Below, one piece after another: positions 56,974-64,000 of a stretch of DNA of 64,000 bases. This stretch comes from CBDCWT01 sp965223305 (GTDB lineage Bacteria; Planctomycetota; Planctomycetia; Pirellulales; Pirellulaceae): NCBI GenBank assembly GCA_965223305.1, contig CBDCWT010000037.1, forward strand, positions 1 through 64,000, read 5' to 3'. The stretch's first letter is position 1. Each line of letters opens with the position of its first letter. Both the position numbers and the translations under genes were made by a program. The notes under the pieces were generated by a model that saw only the letters and a program-made list of their open reading frames with translations, had not been told where the DNA came from and did not search any database.

Positions 56974-57047
56974 TGCGATGTACTAAGCCGACGAGGTGTT
57001 CCGCGCCGATTCTTGTGGTGGTTTAGAGAATAGTATCCTGAACGTTC

Positions 57048-57180
57048 TTTTCCTGGTGCTGGTCTTGGTCCTGGTCCTGCTCCGCGGGGGTGTGGCAATC
57101 TCGTGGATTCCAGAGCAAGATCAGGACCAAGACCAGGAAACAGGGAGTTGCACGTGTCCGTGCGAGTTAGCAAGACGCGC
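57048..57180. repeat. Palindromic CTGGTCC-rich repeat, copy 2
   Basis: Arms from 57048 and at 57110-57140, with GCAATCTCGTGG in the centre and GGAGTTGCACGTGTCCGTG in the tail, as in copy 1 at 741-880. The arms differ in repeat number between copies while staying complementary. Confidence 0.75.
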
Positions 57181-57492
57181 GAACTGATGGGGCGAGAAAG
57201 CCGCGCCGCCTGATGCCAAGATGGGGCGGTCGTTGCCCATAAGCCCGGCCCGTGAAAACGCGCGTCGGACGATGAATCCGAAGCGAGCAAGCGATTTGCC
57301 ACATCTATTGACCGACGCCGATTCAGCACTTCCGGTGCTGAAGGAAGCGTGTCACTCCTACGCGACTTTGATGCCGCCTCCAACTATAGAGGTCTTCATC
57401 ACCTCAGAGCCTGGCTGATTGTACCTACAGAGACTTGCCATTAGTCTGAAGCCATTCAGATAGCGCTCGATTTGCTTGGAGTGGAACGTCTC

Positions 57493-57600
57493 ATGCGAAC
57501 ATTGATTGGTTCGATCTTGCTAGTTGTCACATCATCCTCCGCGACTTCTGGCCGAGCTCAACCTGCAGCGGGAAAAACGCCGCTGCGTCTTTGCTCGTAA
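57493..57600 (+). pseudogene. Truncated start of a secreted protein
   Basis: 35 codons: MRTLIGSILLVVTSSSATSG then RAQPAAGKTPLRLCS and stop. The first 25 look like a signal peptide with cleavage after GRA. Nothing follows, so this is probably a gene start cut off by rearrangement. Low confidence. Confidence 0.35.
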
Positions 57601-57640
57601 TCGACCTGAACGACCACATCGTACGGTTCCTACCGCGTTA

Positions 57641-60600
57641 CTATTCCCAACCGAGCCCCACCTTCGACAACTGCTGCCTAACTGAGGCGAAATCCCAGAT
57701 GACCACGTCGCCATCTGTCAGTCCCAAGGCGAAACGCTGACCGTCCTCGCTCCAGACGATGCTCTTGATGGCGGACGTCTCGCTGCTGAGTGTGAACAGT
57801 TCGCGCTGCTCCTGGACGTCGATGATTGTGGCCGCATCGGCGTCGGCAGCACCCACCAACCAGCGACCATCTGGGCTGAGTGCGTGTCGCCGAATGCGGA
57901 ACGGGCGCGTCTGCGAGATTTCGTACGCCATTTTTCCGGTCGTCGTATCCCACACCTGAGGTTTGCCATCGTCCGCAATGATCACCACCTGCCGGTTGTC
58001 GGGAAGGAAGGAAACACCAGCCCTCATCAGCGGTTGGTTTTTGGGAAACGGATTGACTTCTCGGTTCTCCTGCAAGTCCCACAGGGATATGTGGTCGCGG
58101 GCTCGTGCGAACGCGACCCATCTTCCGTCCTGGCTGATCGAAATACCGAGGATTGAATTGTTGCTGTTGTCACCGAGCGGCATGACGTCGAGCGTCCGGG
58201 ACTGTAGTTTGACGATCTTCTCGCCGTCATCTGCCGTTGTTCGTGTGATGTCGAGAACATCCATCCCCCTCCGTCCTGACGAAACGATTGTTTGTCCGTC
58301 TGGAGTGAAAGCGAGATCCGCGGCACCGCCTTCAGTGCGGTGAGACACCAACTGCCGCCGTGTATCTGTGTCCCAGAGTCGTAGCTTGCCAAATCCTCCC
58401 CCCGCCAATAACCGTCCATCGGGGCTGAAGGCGACAGCAAGGCAGTATCCGTCCAATTCAAACGTATGGAGCAACTCACGCGTCAGGCTATCCCACAGCC
58501 TGACTTGGTTGTCGGTACCGACGGTCGCCAGAAGCTGGCCGTCCGGGCTGAACGCGATGTCCCCCATCGCGTTGCCTTGTACCTGAAGAATCCGCTTCTC
58601 CGGTTGGGCGTCCAGCCGCCAGGTGCGAACCTCTGTCGCACCGGCATACACGATCTGCCTCCCATCGGGAGTGATCGCCAGCCTGGACAGAAAATAATCT
58701 TCCGCTCGCGTAGGGCCATCGAATCTCGCGATCTCACGATTCAAGTTGAGATTCCATAGATGAACCTGACCTGACGGCGTGTCGAACGCCAGCCAACGTC
58801 CGTCTTGAGAAAGCACGGGAGAGTACATAGTGTCGGTTCGCACTCTCATCTTCTGCGAGAACGTCTCCGTGTCGTAGGTCGCAAACCCTCCATGAGCAGC
58901 CACGTAGAGTGTCTTGCCATCGGGCGAATACACGACTTCATAGACGCCCGCCAGCGGTGACCGAAAACGCTTTACTAGCTCACCCAAGGCAACATCGTAG
59001 ATGCCAACTTCTTGGAACTTCATCGCGACCGCCAACCGTTGACCGTCGGGGCTGACAGATGCACCGTAACCGGTGACCCCTGACTGCAACGTAATCTGAT
59101 CTGCTCGGCGCTTAGTGAGACCAAGGACACCGATTTCCCTGCGTCGAATCGAAGTAACCGATAAGCGATCGCTATCGGGAAAGATGCGTACGTGAGTCCG
59201 TGGCACTCCCGACGGCAAACCTTCCGAGTAAAGGGCACGGTACTTGACGTCGCAGGTCCACGTTGAGCCGGTCTCATCGGATTTCCAAACTTCAATCGCC
59301 GCGCGCGTGTCTGCGGTGACGATATGCCGCCCATCGGGTGCCACCTGAAGATCACTTAACTCAAACGGTGTGTCTCCGTCCCCAGCCTCAAACTGTGCTA
59401 TCTCTTCATTCGTTTCGATTAGTCGAATGCTGATGATGCCGCCCTTCAACGCCAACGCGATTCGCTGGCTGTCTGGGAATGCGGCGACTAAGCCCGGCAT
59501 CTCGCCAAGATCGTTCCAAATGATCGGTTCCCTGCCGACAAAATCGCCGAGACAAGCGGCCGCTTCCACACGCAGCTGATCAACGTCTCTGGCTGGCGTG
59601 TCGATGCCGTGCGCCTTCTGCAGTTGTGACCACACTGCGCTGCGGTAGTCTGGCTGCCGGGCAAGTCGCAGCGCGCGAGCCTCGCCAACCAGTGCTCGGT
59701 AGGCCGTGGCTTCCGCCGTCTTGCGACTCTGTTCTTCTTCATCAGCAAGCTGCCGCTGCTGTTGCTCCTGATTACGGAAGTATTGAGCTGCAGCCGCTGA
59801 ACCAACCAACCCGACTGTCAGCAGGGAAAAAATCACCGTCAACGCTGCAGCCAGCGACTTGTTCCGCCGACTCCAGCGGATAAATCGCTCCGGCAGAGAA
59901 ACTCGGCGAGCTCGGATCGGTTCGTCGTCGATGAATCGCTGCAAGTCTGCTTCCAAGTCGTCCGCGGACTGGTAGCGACGCTTCGGGTCTTTGTCGACCG
60001 ACTTCAGCACGATTGTTTCCAGATCTCGCGGGACACGTGAATCGATCGCGCGGGGTGAGGATGGTTCTGTGGTCTTGATGCGGTCGATTAAACTCATATG
60101 GTCCGTTGAAACGAAAGCAGGCTTAAGCGTCAACAGTTCGTATAGCGTGAGCCCTAGGGAATAAACGTCGGCCCGCACGTCACATTGACCGCCAAAACGT
60201 TCCGGAGACATATAGCGGATCGTGCCCAACACATCTCCGGTATGAGTCAAGCCATGATCGCCAGTTTTCGCCAATCCGAAGTCGGTGATCCAAACGATTC
60301 CGTTGCCGTCGAGCAACAGATTGGAAGGCTTAATGTCGCGGTGAATGATGCCGCGGGCATGGGCGTAGGAGAGCGCTTGGGCGGTCTGCACGCCGATCTT
60401 TGCTACGCTCTGATAGTAAGCTTGCGGATTGTCGTCAGCAGTTGAGATGGCAGACTGGCCAGGCAAGACTGCCGAGGAGGTATAGTCGGCGACGATGGCG
60501 ACTGTTTCCTTGTCTTCTGGTAGTCGGGGCTCGTTGTCCTCCTGGGAAGGTCCGACATCCGTTCCATCTGACCACTGCTCTTGTCCAAATCTGCCACGAA

Positions 60601-61225
60601 GCAGTGATTTGGCGATGTCGTCTTCTTCGTGTACGGAATCGTGATTAGGCTCTGAGACATCGGCACGACGATCTCGCAACTGCTTCAAGTCGTCGATCAC
60701 CAAATCAAGTGCCTGCCCCTGGATCAACTGCATGGCATAGAACAGATACTGCTGATCCGAGCCGACGTCGAACACGGGAACAATATTGGTGTGGTGCAGG
60801 CGAGCCGCAGCACGGGCCTCGCTTTCAAATCGTTTGGCGGATTTGGTGTCTCGGGCCGATTGCCTGGGCAAGACTTTCAATGCCACGTGGCGACCTAGCG
60901 ATTCCTGCTCGGCCTCGTAGACGACTCCCATGCCGCCACGCCCCAGCTCTCGCAGTAGCCGATAATCCCCGATGGATTCGCGACGTTGACCCCCAAGTTG
61001 AATATCAGCACAGAAGGATCCGCTTGCATCCTGGAAATTCGGCTTGAGGTTCTCTACTGCCAAGATGGCCGGTAGAAACGATCGCAACTCTTCGGCATGC
61101 TCGGGATACCGCTCGCAGTACTCCTCCACTGTCGGACTCTCGCCAGCTCGTTGGCGGGCAAGGATCTCTTCGGCAACGCGCTCGACGACTGGTTCGTCGC
61201 TTGCTATGGAGTTTTCTTTGCACAT
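57641..61225 (-). CDS. Ser/Thr protein kinase with insertion in the kinase domain, transmembrane segment and WD40 repeats (module 3)
   Basis: 1194 residues from the ATG at 61225, preferred over one at 61255 because GGGAG lies eight bases before it. Kinase: GRGGMG, VALKVLP, HRDIKPSN (about 295), ITDFGLAKT and RYMSPERFG. Between the hinge (YAMQLIQGQALD) and the catalytic loop is an acidic insert of about 85 residues (SEPNHDSVHEEDD, EDNEPRLPEDKETVAIVADY) not present in modules 1 and 2. Membrane segment about 455-480 (LAAALTVIFSLLTVGLVGSA). WD40 repeats run from about 640 to the end (GDIAFSPDGQLLATVGTDNQ then VRLWDSLTRELLHTFELDG). The sigma gene is 31 bases upstream. Confidence 0.94.
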   Translation of the reverse strand: MCKENSIASDEPVVERVAEEILARQRAGESPTVEEYCERYPEHAEELRSFLPAILAVENLKPNFQDASGSFCADIQLGGQRRESIGDYRLLRELGRGGMGVVYEAEQESLGRHVALKVLPRQSARDTKSAKRFESEARAAARLHHTNIVPVFDVGSDQQYLFYAMQLIQGQALDLVIDDLKQLRDRRADVSEPNHDSVHEEDDIAKSLLRGRFGQEQWSDGTDVGPSQEDNEPRLPEDKETVAIVADYTSSAVLPGQSAISTADDNPQAYYQSVAKIGVQTAQALSYAHARGIIHRDIKPSNLLLDGNGIVWITDFGLAKTGDHGLTHTGDVLGTIRYMSPERFGGQCDVRADVYSLGLTLYELLTLKPAFVSTDHMSLIDRIKTTEPSSPRAIDSRVPRDLETIVLKSVDKDPKRRYQSADDLEADLQRFIDDEPIRARRVSLPERFIRWSRRNKSLAAALTVIFSLLTVGLVGSAAAAQYFRNQEQQQRQLADEEEQSRKTAEATAYRALVGEARALRLARQPDYRSAVWSQLQKAHGIDTPARDVDQLRVEAAACLGDFVGREPIIWNDLGEMPGLVAAFPDSQRIALALKGGIISIRLIETNEEIAQFEAGDGDTPFELSDLQVAPDGRHIVTADTRAAIEVWKSDETGSTWTCDVKYRALYSEGLPSGVPRTHVRIFPDSDRLSVTSIRRREIGVLGLTKRRADQITLQSGVTGYGASVSPDGQRLAVAMKFQEVGIYDVALGELVKRFRSPLAGVYEVVYSPDGKTLYVAAHGGFATYDTETFSQKMRVRTDTMYSPVLSQDGRWLAFDTPSGQVHLWNLNLNREIARFDGPTRAEDYFLSRLAITPDGRQIVYAGATEVRTWRLDAQPEKRILQVQGNAMGDIAFSPDGQLLATVGTDNQVRLWDSLTRELLHTFELDGYCLAVAFSPDGRLLAGGGFGKLRLWDTDTRRQLVSHRTEGGAADLAFTPDGQTIVSSGRRGMDVLDITRTTADDGEKIVKLQSRTLDVMPLGDNSNNSILGISISQDGRWVAFARARDHISLWDLQENREVNPFPKNQPLMRAGVSFLPDNRQVVIIADDGKPQVWDTTTGKMAYEISQTRPFRIRRHALSPDGRWLVGAADADAATIIDVQEQRELFTLSSETSAIKSIVWSEDGQRFALGLTDGDVVIWDFASVRQQLSKVGLGWE

Positions 61226-61256
61226 TATTTCACTCCCAAGTAAACGGGAATTCATG

Positions 61257-61913
61257 TTAAGTCGCCTCGTCGAAAAATCCGGGAATACTCCGCAGCACTC
61301 TCTGCAAGCGGGCCATCGCGCGAACGTATCGATTGCTCGCGGTTGTTTTGGATAAACTGAGCAGCTCGGCTGCCTCTTTGTTCGTCAATTCCTCAAAGTG
61401 CCGCAGCGCGATGATCTCGCGATCAACTTCTTCCATGCTGTTGATCGCCTCTTGTAGTTTCACCTGCATCTCGGCGCGTATCGCCGCTTGGCTGACCGAT
61501 GTAAAGCGGCCCAATAGCTGCGCCGCGAGCGAACCCGAGGTGGCTCGGGGAAGTGCACCACGATGAAGTGATACGTCGCGCCCGGCGTTGCGCATTTCCG
61601 CGCCCAGATGTTGACGATGCAGTCGCATCATTCGTTGTCCGGTCACCATGCGAAGCCAAAGGAAGAAGGGCATACGCTCTTGCTTCTCGGCATACGACGG
61701 CAACTGCTTCGTTACATCCAGGTACGCCTCTTGGACCACGTCCGACGGGTCAACCCGACCCTGCAAACGCCGATCGAGCCGCAAACGCACCATCTGCCGC
61801 AGGCGATGCCGGTATTGGTTGAACAGCGTGGCCAATGCCCGCTGGTCGCCCGACAGAGCCTGGGAAACCAGTTCATTCGGATCGCTCAGGGAGTCGTTTA
61901 CAGCATTCGACAT
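61257..61913 (-). CDS. ECF-type sigma factor (module 3, planctomycete-specific type)
   Basis: 218 residues from the ATG at 61913; a TTG at 61934 in frame is less likely. Region 2: LATLFNQYRHRLRQMVRLRL, RVDPSDVVQEAYLDVTKQLP and FFLWLRMVTGQRMMRLHRQH. Region 4: AINSMEEVDREIIALRHFEE then LTNKEAAELLSLSKTTASNR and YVRAMARLQRVL. This is the Planctomycetaceae-specific sigma subfamily (TIGR02984-like), different from modules 1 and 2. Operon with the kinase downstream. Confidence 0.93.
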   Translation of the reverse strand: MSNAVNDSLSDPNELVSQALSGDQRALATLFNQYRHRLRQMVRLRLDRRLQGRVDPSDVVQEAYLDVTKQLPSYAEKQERMPFFLWLRMVTGQRMMRLHRQHLGAEMRNAGRDVSLHRGALPRATSGSLAAQLLGRFTSVSQAAIRAEMQVKLQEAINSMEEVDREIIALRHFEELTNKEAAELLSLSKTTASNRYVRAMARLQRVLRSIPGFFDEAT

Positions 61914-61997
61914 ACCTGGATACTTGCGCAGCAACCTGCAGCGTCCACAGAAAAAACCGGCGGGCGCCTATCGCGAGAAAAAAGGAGGCCGGGTCTC

Positions 61998-62177
61998 TAG
62001 CCCGGATTATTCATGAAGATCGTGGCGAGAGGTTGTAAGTACGTTCGTGGCAAGGAAGGCGAGCAATTCTTCCGCAGGCGTATTGTAGCAATACGTCGAG
62101 GGAGAATTGTGAAGCATGACGAAGCCACGGATGGACTTACGACCTCGCAGCAGATCGCTCATGAATAATTCGGGCTA
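61998..62177 (-). repeat. MITE-like element, copy 4
   Basis: Complete, 180 bases, ends TAGCCCGGATTATTCATGA and (read back) TAGCCCGAATTATTCATGA. Lies between the module 3 sigma gene and the fragment at 62.2 kb. Confidence 0.88.
62007..62162 (-). CDS. 51-codon reading frame of the MITE-like element, copy 4
   Basis: Full 51 codons. Differs from copy 1 at two places: TYCYNTP for TYCFNTP and SRHDLHE for SRDDLHE. Otherwise the same peptide. Translation unproven. Confidence 0.4.
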   Translation of the reverse strand: MSDLLRGRKSIRGFVMLHNSPSTYCYNTPAEELLAFLATNVLTTSRHDLHE

Positions 62178-62234
62178 GCATTTAAGATACGGGGACAGCC
62201 TGCAAGTTCAATTGGGAAACGCAGACGGAAGTGC

Positions 62235-62408
62235 TCAACCCGGCAAGAATTGCTCCGCGAGAACGACGTTCACCTCACCGGCGGCCTCCCGCAACTTCCT
62301 GACAGCTTCGTAATCGTCAGGGTTCCAGCACTCACGAGTCGGCACGACGACTAGATCGATCGGAGCTATGCCGACCTTATGCCAATCAGGCGTTTTGCCA
62401 CTAGTGTT
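62235..62408 (-). pseudogene. 57-codon C-terminal fragment of unknown protein
   Basis: An open frame with no start codon before the conserved-looking part: SGKTPDWHKVGIAPIDLVVV, PTRECWNPDDYEAVRKLREA and AGEVNVVLAEQFLPG, then a stop. It reads like the real end of a protein, not a shadow frame. It begins 17 bases after the protease-nuclease stop but in another frame. I do not recognise the family. It may be the remains of a gene once following the protease-nuclease gene. Confidence 0.45.
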
Positions 62409-62424
62409 TCAGCTTGACGAACGC

Positions 62425-64000
62425 CTAGCTTGAAAGACCACGTGTGAAGTCAATCGTGTCAACGAGGAATGGAAAGTCGATCAGTGGATTACGATTGCCC
62501 TGCACACCGAAGATGGATTCGTTCCGATGCTTCTCGTAATCCCCCGGTGGTGTTTCCTTCGACCACTTCTTCAATGTCTCGATGGCTGCCGCATCGTACT
62601 TCTGCTCGGAAATTGCACCTTTATAGCAGATCAGAAAGTAGAGCGTCGCCCGTGCCAGGATGTGCTTGCCGTTCGCCGGTTCAAAGGTATCGTTCGAATG
62701 CAGTTTTCGACCGGCAGGACCGATGTAGACAGGACGGTCATTGGGGCCATCCTCGCCGAAGGCGCCAAGCTCTCGGAACGCGAAGTCTGATCGATACTGG
62801 TTTGAGCCACCGTCGGCAGCGATCAGGTGATGCAAGTCGCTAATTCCGTCAGGATGGTCATCGTCGAACCAAGACTTTGGAACGATATGTTCGCAGTTGA
62901 GAAATCTGCTGCTTCCGGTAAATCGGTCAGGCAGCAAGTGCTCCATATCTAACTCAGCAATTAGGTCCTTGAGCATGAGTTGCTCGGGCGCAATTATCGT
63001 CTTGGTATACGGGCACTGCAACATTCGATGCGGCTGCAAGTCGGCCTTGGTGTAAAGGTGAGCCCGCGCTCGTGCATACTGCGTCCTGTTTTCCAACGTT
63101 CTCACCGACTCAGCTGTCCGGCTTGATCCGACCACAGACTCCAGCTCTCGAAGACTCTCAGGAAACTTGTCGGCAAGTGAGAGCGTTGTCGATAGAAGGG
63201 TATGCAACTCCTCATACAAATCACTTGCCGAAATTGAGTTATTCTCAATCTTCGTGCGTAGGCTACCGTAATACGTGCTCTGGCGGGTATCAATAGTCGC
63301 GTCATCGGGCAAATACTCTTCCTCGCGTTCCCGCTGAAGCACCGCGAGTGCTTTGAAGACACTTTTCTGGCTATTCAATTGATTCTTGAAAAGCTCCAAC
63401 GTCCTTCGTTGGTCTTCGGGGACGGGCGTCGGCGCGAGTGGCCGGTGCGTATCATCCGATCCGGCGAAGTAGAAATTGAATGTGACTGGTGATGCTGAGT
63501 CGACTCGCCCGCCGGACAATCCTGAGAACTGTGATCCCGATTCGGGGCTTTGCGGCCTGGCGACCATTACTGCCGGAGAGATCTCGTCGTAAAGCACACG
63601 TTCCTGTGGCAACAACGATCGGGCTTCTTGACGCAGCCAGGTAACGATTTTTTCGATACGAATCCCTTCATTCAACTCCACCGTACTGGCCTCGCCAACG
63701 CCGGCGACTCCCAGTGACTGCAGAATCTGTCGGTAGACGGCGACTTCATCGGGGTCATCGACCGCGACGCCGGCATGGTGGAGCGCCACCACTTTCCAGT
63801 TTTCATCGAAAACGGGTGAGCCGCTCGAGCCGCGTTCGGTATCTGAAGCGTAAAGCCAGTACCGAGGATCCGATTCCGGCCATTCACCGGCCACGAAGTT
63901 GTCACGAATCGAGACTTGCTTCAGACCTCCGGCTGGATGGTGAATGATGTTGAATCGCTCTCCGACCTGTACGGCATTCTCGTCGTCAGCGATCGAGACC
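62425..64000 (-). CDS. Trypsin-like protease fused to an endonuclease I (His-Me finger) domain; 5' end beyond window
   Basis: At least 525 residues; the N-terminus is off the right edge. The visible frame is open to 64000 (VGERFNIIHHPAGGLKQVSI). The protease part ends with WLYASDTERGSSGSPVFDEN then WKVVALHHAG; the catalytic Ser is in GSSGSP at 63814-63831, and His and Asp must lie outside. A helical linker of about 200 residues follows (LFKNQLNSQKSVFKALAVLQ, LYEELHTLLSTTLSLADKFP). The nuclease part has CEHIVPKSWF, SDLHHLIAADGGSNQYRSDF, GKHILARATLYFLICYKGAI and QGNRNPLIDFPFLVD, which is the endonuclease I (EndA/NucM) pattern. No export signal can be judged. The fusion suggests a protease-gated DNase, possibly defensive; that is inference. 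Confidence 0.85.
   Translation of the reverse strand, partial: VSIADDENAVQVGERFNIIHHPAGGLKQVSIRDNFVAGEWPESDPRYWLYASDTERGSSGSPVFDENWKVVALHHAGVAVDDPDEVAVYRQILQSLGVAGVGEASTVELNEGIRIEKIVTWLRQEARSLLPQERVLYDEISPAVMVARPQSPESGSQFSGLSGGRVDSASPVTFNFYFAGSDDTHRPLAPTPVPEDQRRTLELFKNQLNSQKSVFKALAVLQREREEEYLPDDATIDTRQSTYYGSLRTKIENNSISASDLYEELHTLLSTTLSLADKFPESLRELESVVGSSRTAESVRTLENRTQYARARAHLYTKADLQPHRMLQCPYTKTIIAPEQLMLKDLIAELDMEHLLPDRFTGSSRFLNCEHIVPKSWFDDDHPDGISDLHHLIAADGGSNQYRSDFAFRELGAFGEDGPNDRPVYIGPAGRKLHSNDTFEPANGKHILARATLYFLICYKGAISEQKYDAAAIETLKKWSKETPPGDYEKHRNESIFGVQGNRNPLIDFPFLVDTIDFTRGLSS

Larger units (their letters stand above)
56974..57640. other. Gene-free stretch with palindromic repeat and a signal-peptide remnant
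   Basis: Holds the CTGGTCC palindrome copy 2 (57048-57180) and the short frame at 57493-57600. Nothing else supportable. Confidence 0.6.

Noticed and set aside
57221..57418. 65-codon plus-strand frame
   Set aside because: No motif, no ribosome site, in repeat-rich spacer.
1..64000. tRNA, rRNA or riboswitch genes
   Set aside because: I looked for cloverleaf-like stretches and rRNA cores by eye and saw none; a covariance-model scan would be decisive.

Overview
The window reads as a chromosomal segment of a planctomycete, most likely Pirellulaceae-like. No single marker gene proves this. It rests on family content: DUF1501/DUF1800 proteins, BlaI plus M56 peptidase pairs, ECF sigma factor plus Ser/Thr kinase-WD40 pairs, a giant surface protein with a planctomycete-type N-terminus and a C-terminal dockerin, cytochrome P460, and DUF1080 and amidase remnants. 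I saw no rRNA, tRNA or CRISPR array. Gene density is low, and remnants, insertion sequences and short palindromic repeats are abundant.

Layout. 1-2.5 kb: a decayed gene at the left edge, a palindromic repeat, and a sigma factor with its overlapping membrane partner. 2.9-6.6 kb: a 1231-residue extracellular protein (Ig-like, seven-bladed propeller, three Calx-beta, cohesin-like, dockerin). 6.6-13 kb: a repeat-rich zone with a decayed IS inserted in a tandem duplication, an intact beta-lactamase-fold hydrolase, and remnants of DUF1080, amidase and DUF1572 genes. 13.2-20.5 kb: a mobile-element island with an IS110 copy split by a serine-recombinase element, an intact IS110 and an IS256. 21.5-28.1 kb: a BlaI/M56 pair followed by DUF1800 and DUF1501 genes. 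28.5-36 kb: a membrane protein, an NTF2-like protein, and sigma factor plus kinase-WD40 module 1. 36-41 kb: a frameshifted cupin, an amidohydrolase split by an ISAs1 element, and a CpaB-like remnant. 41.7-46.7 kb: an acetyltransferase and sigma/kinase module 2. 46.8-52.3 kb: 330-bp tandem repeats, ankyrin genes, and a second BlaI/M56 pair whose peptidase carries ankyrin repeats. 53.3-57 kb: a cytochrome P460 / YHS / membrane-protein operon, divergent from a GAF-AAA+-Fis sigma-54 activator and DUF488. 57.6-61.9 kb: sigma/kinase module 3. 62.2-64 kb: a trypsin-like protease fused to an endonuclease I domain, running off the right edge.

Functional themes. Signal transduction dominates: three ECF/kinase modules, two proteolytic BlaI/M56 switches and one sigma-54 activator. 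A good sigma-54 promoter match lies upstream of the P460 operon, so the divergent activator is the natural candidate regulator, perhaps of a nitrogen-oxide or hydroxylamine response (inference).

Mobile DNA. A 180-bp palindromic element occurs four times and carries an end-to-end 51-codon reading frame. A second short element occurs twice, and one copy supplies a gene's stop codon. The two disrupted hosts (the IS110 transposase and the amidohydrolase) can be rejoined in frame by hand. Several genes differ from an intact frame by one base or one codon, which means either recent pseudogenization or sequence error.
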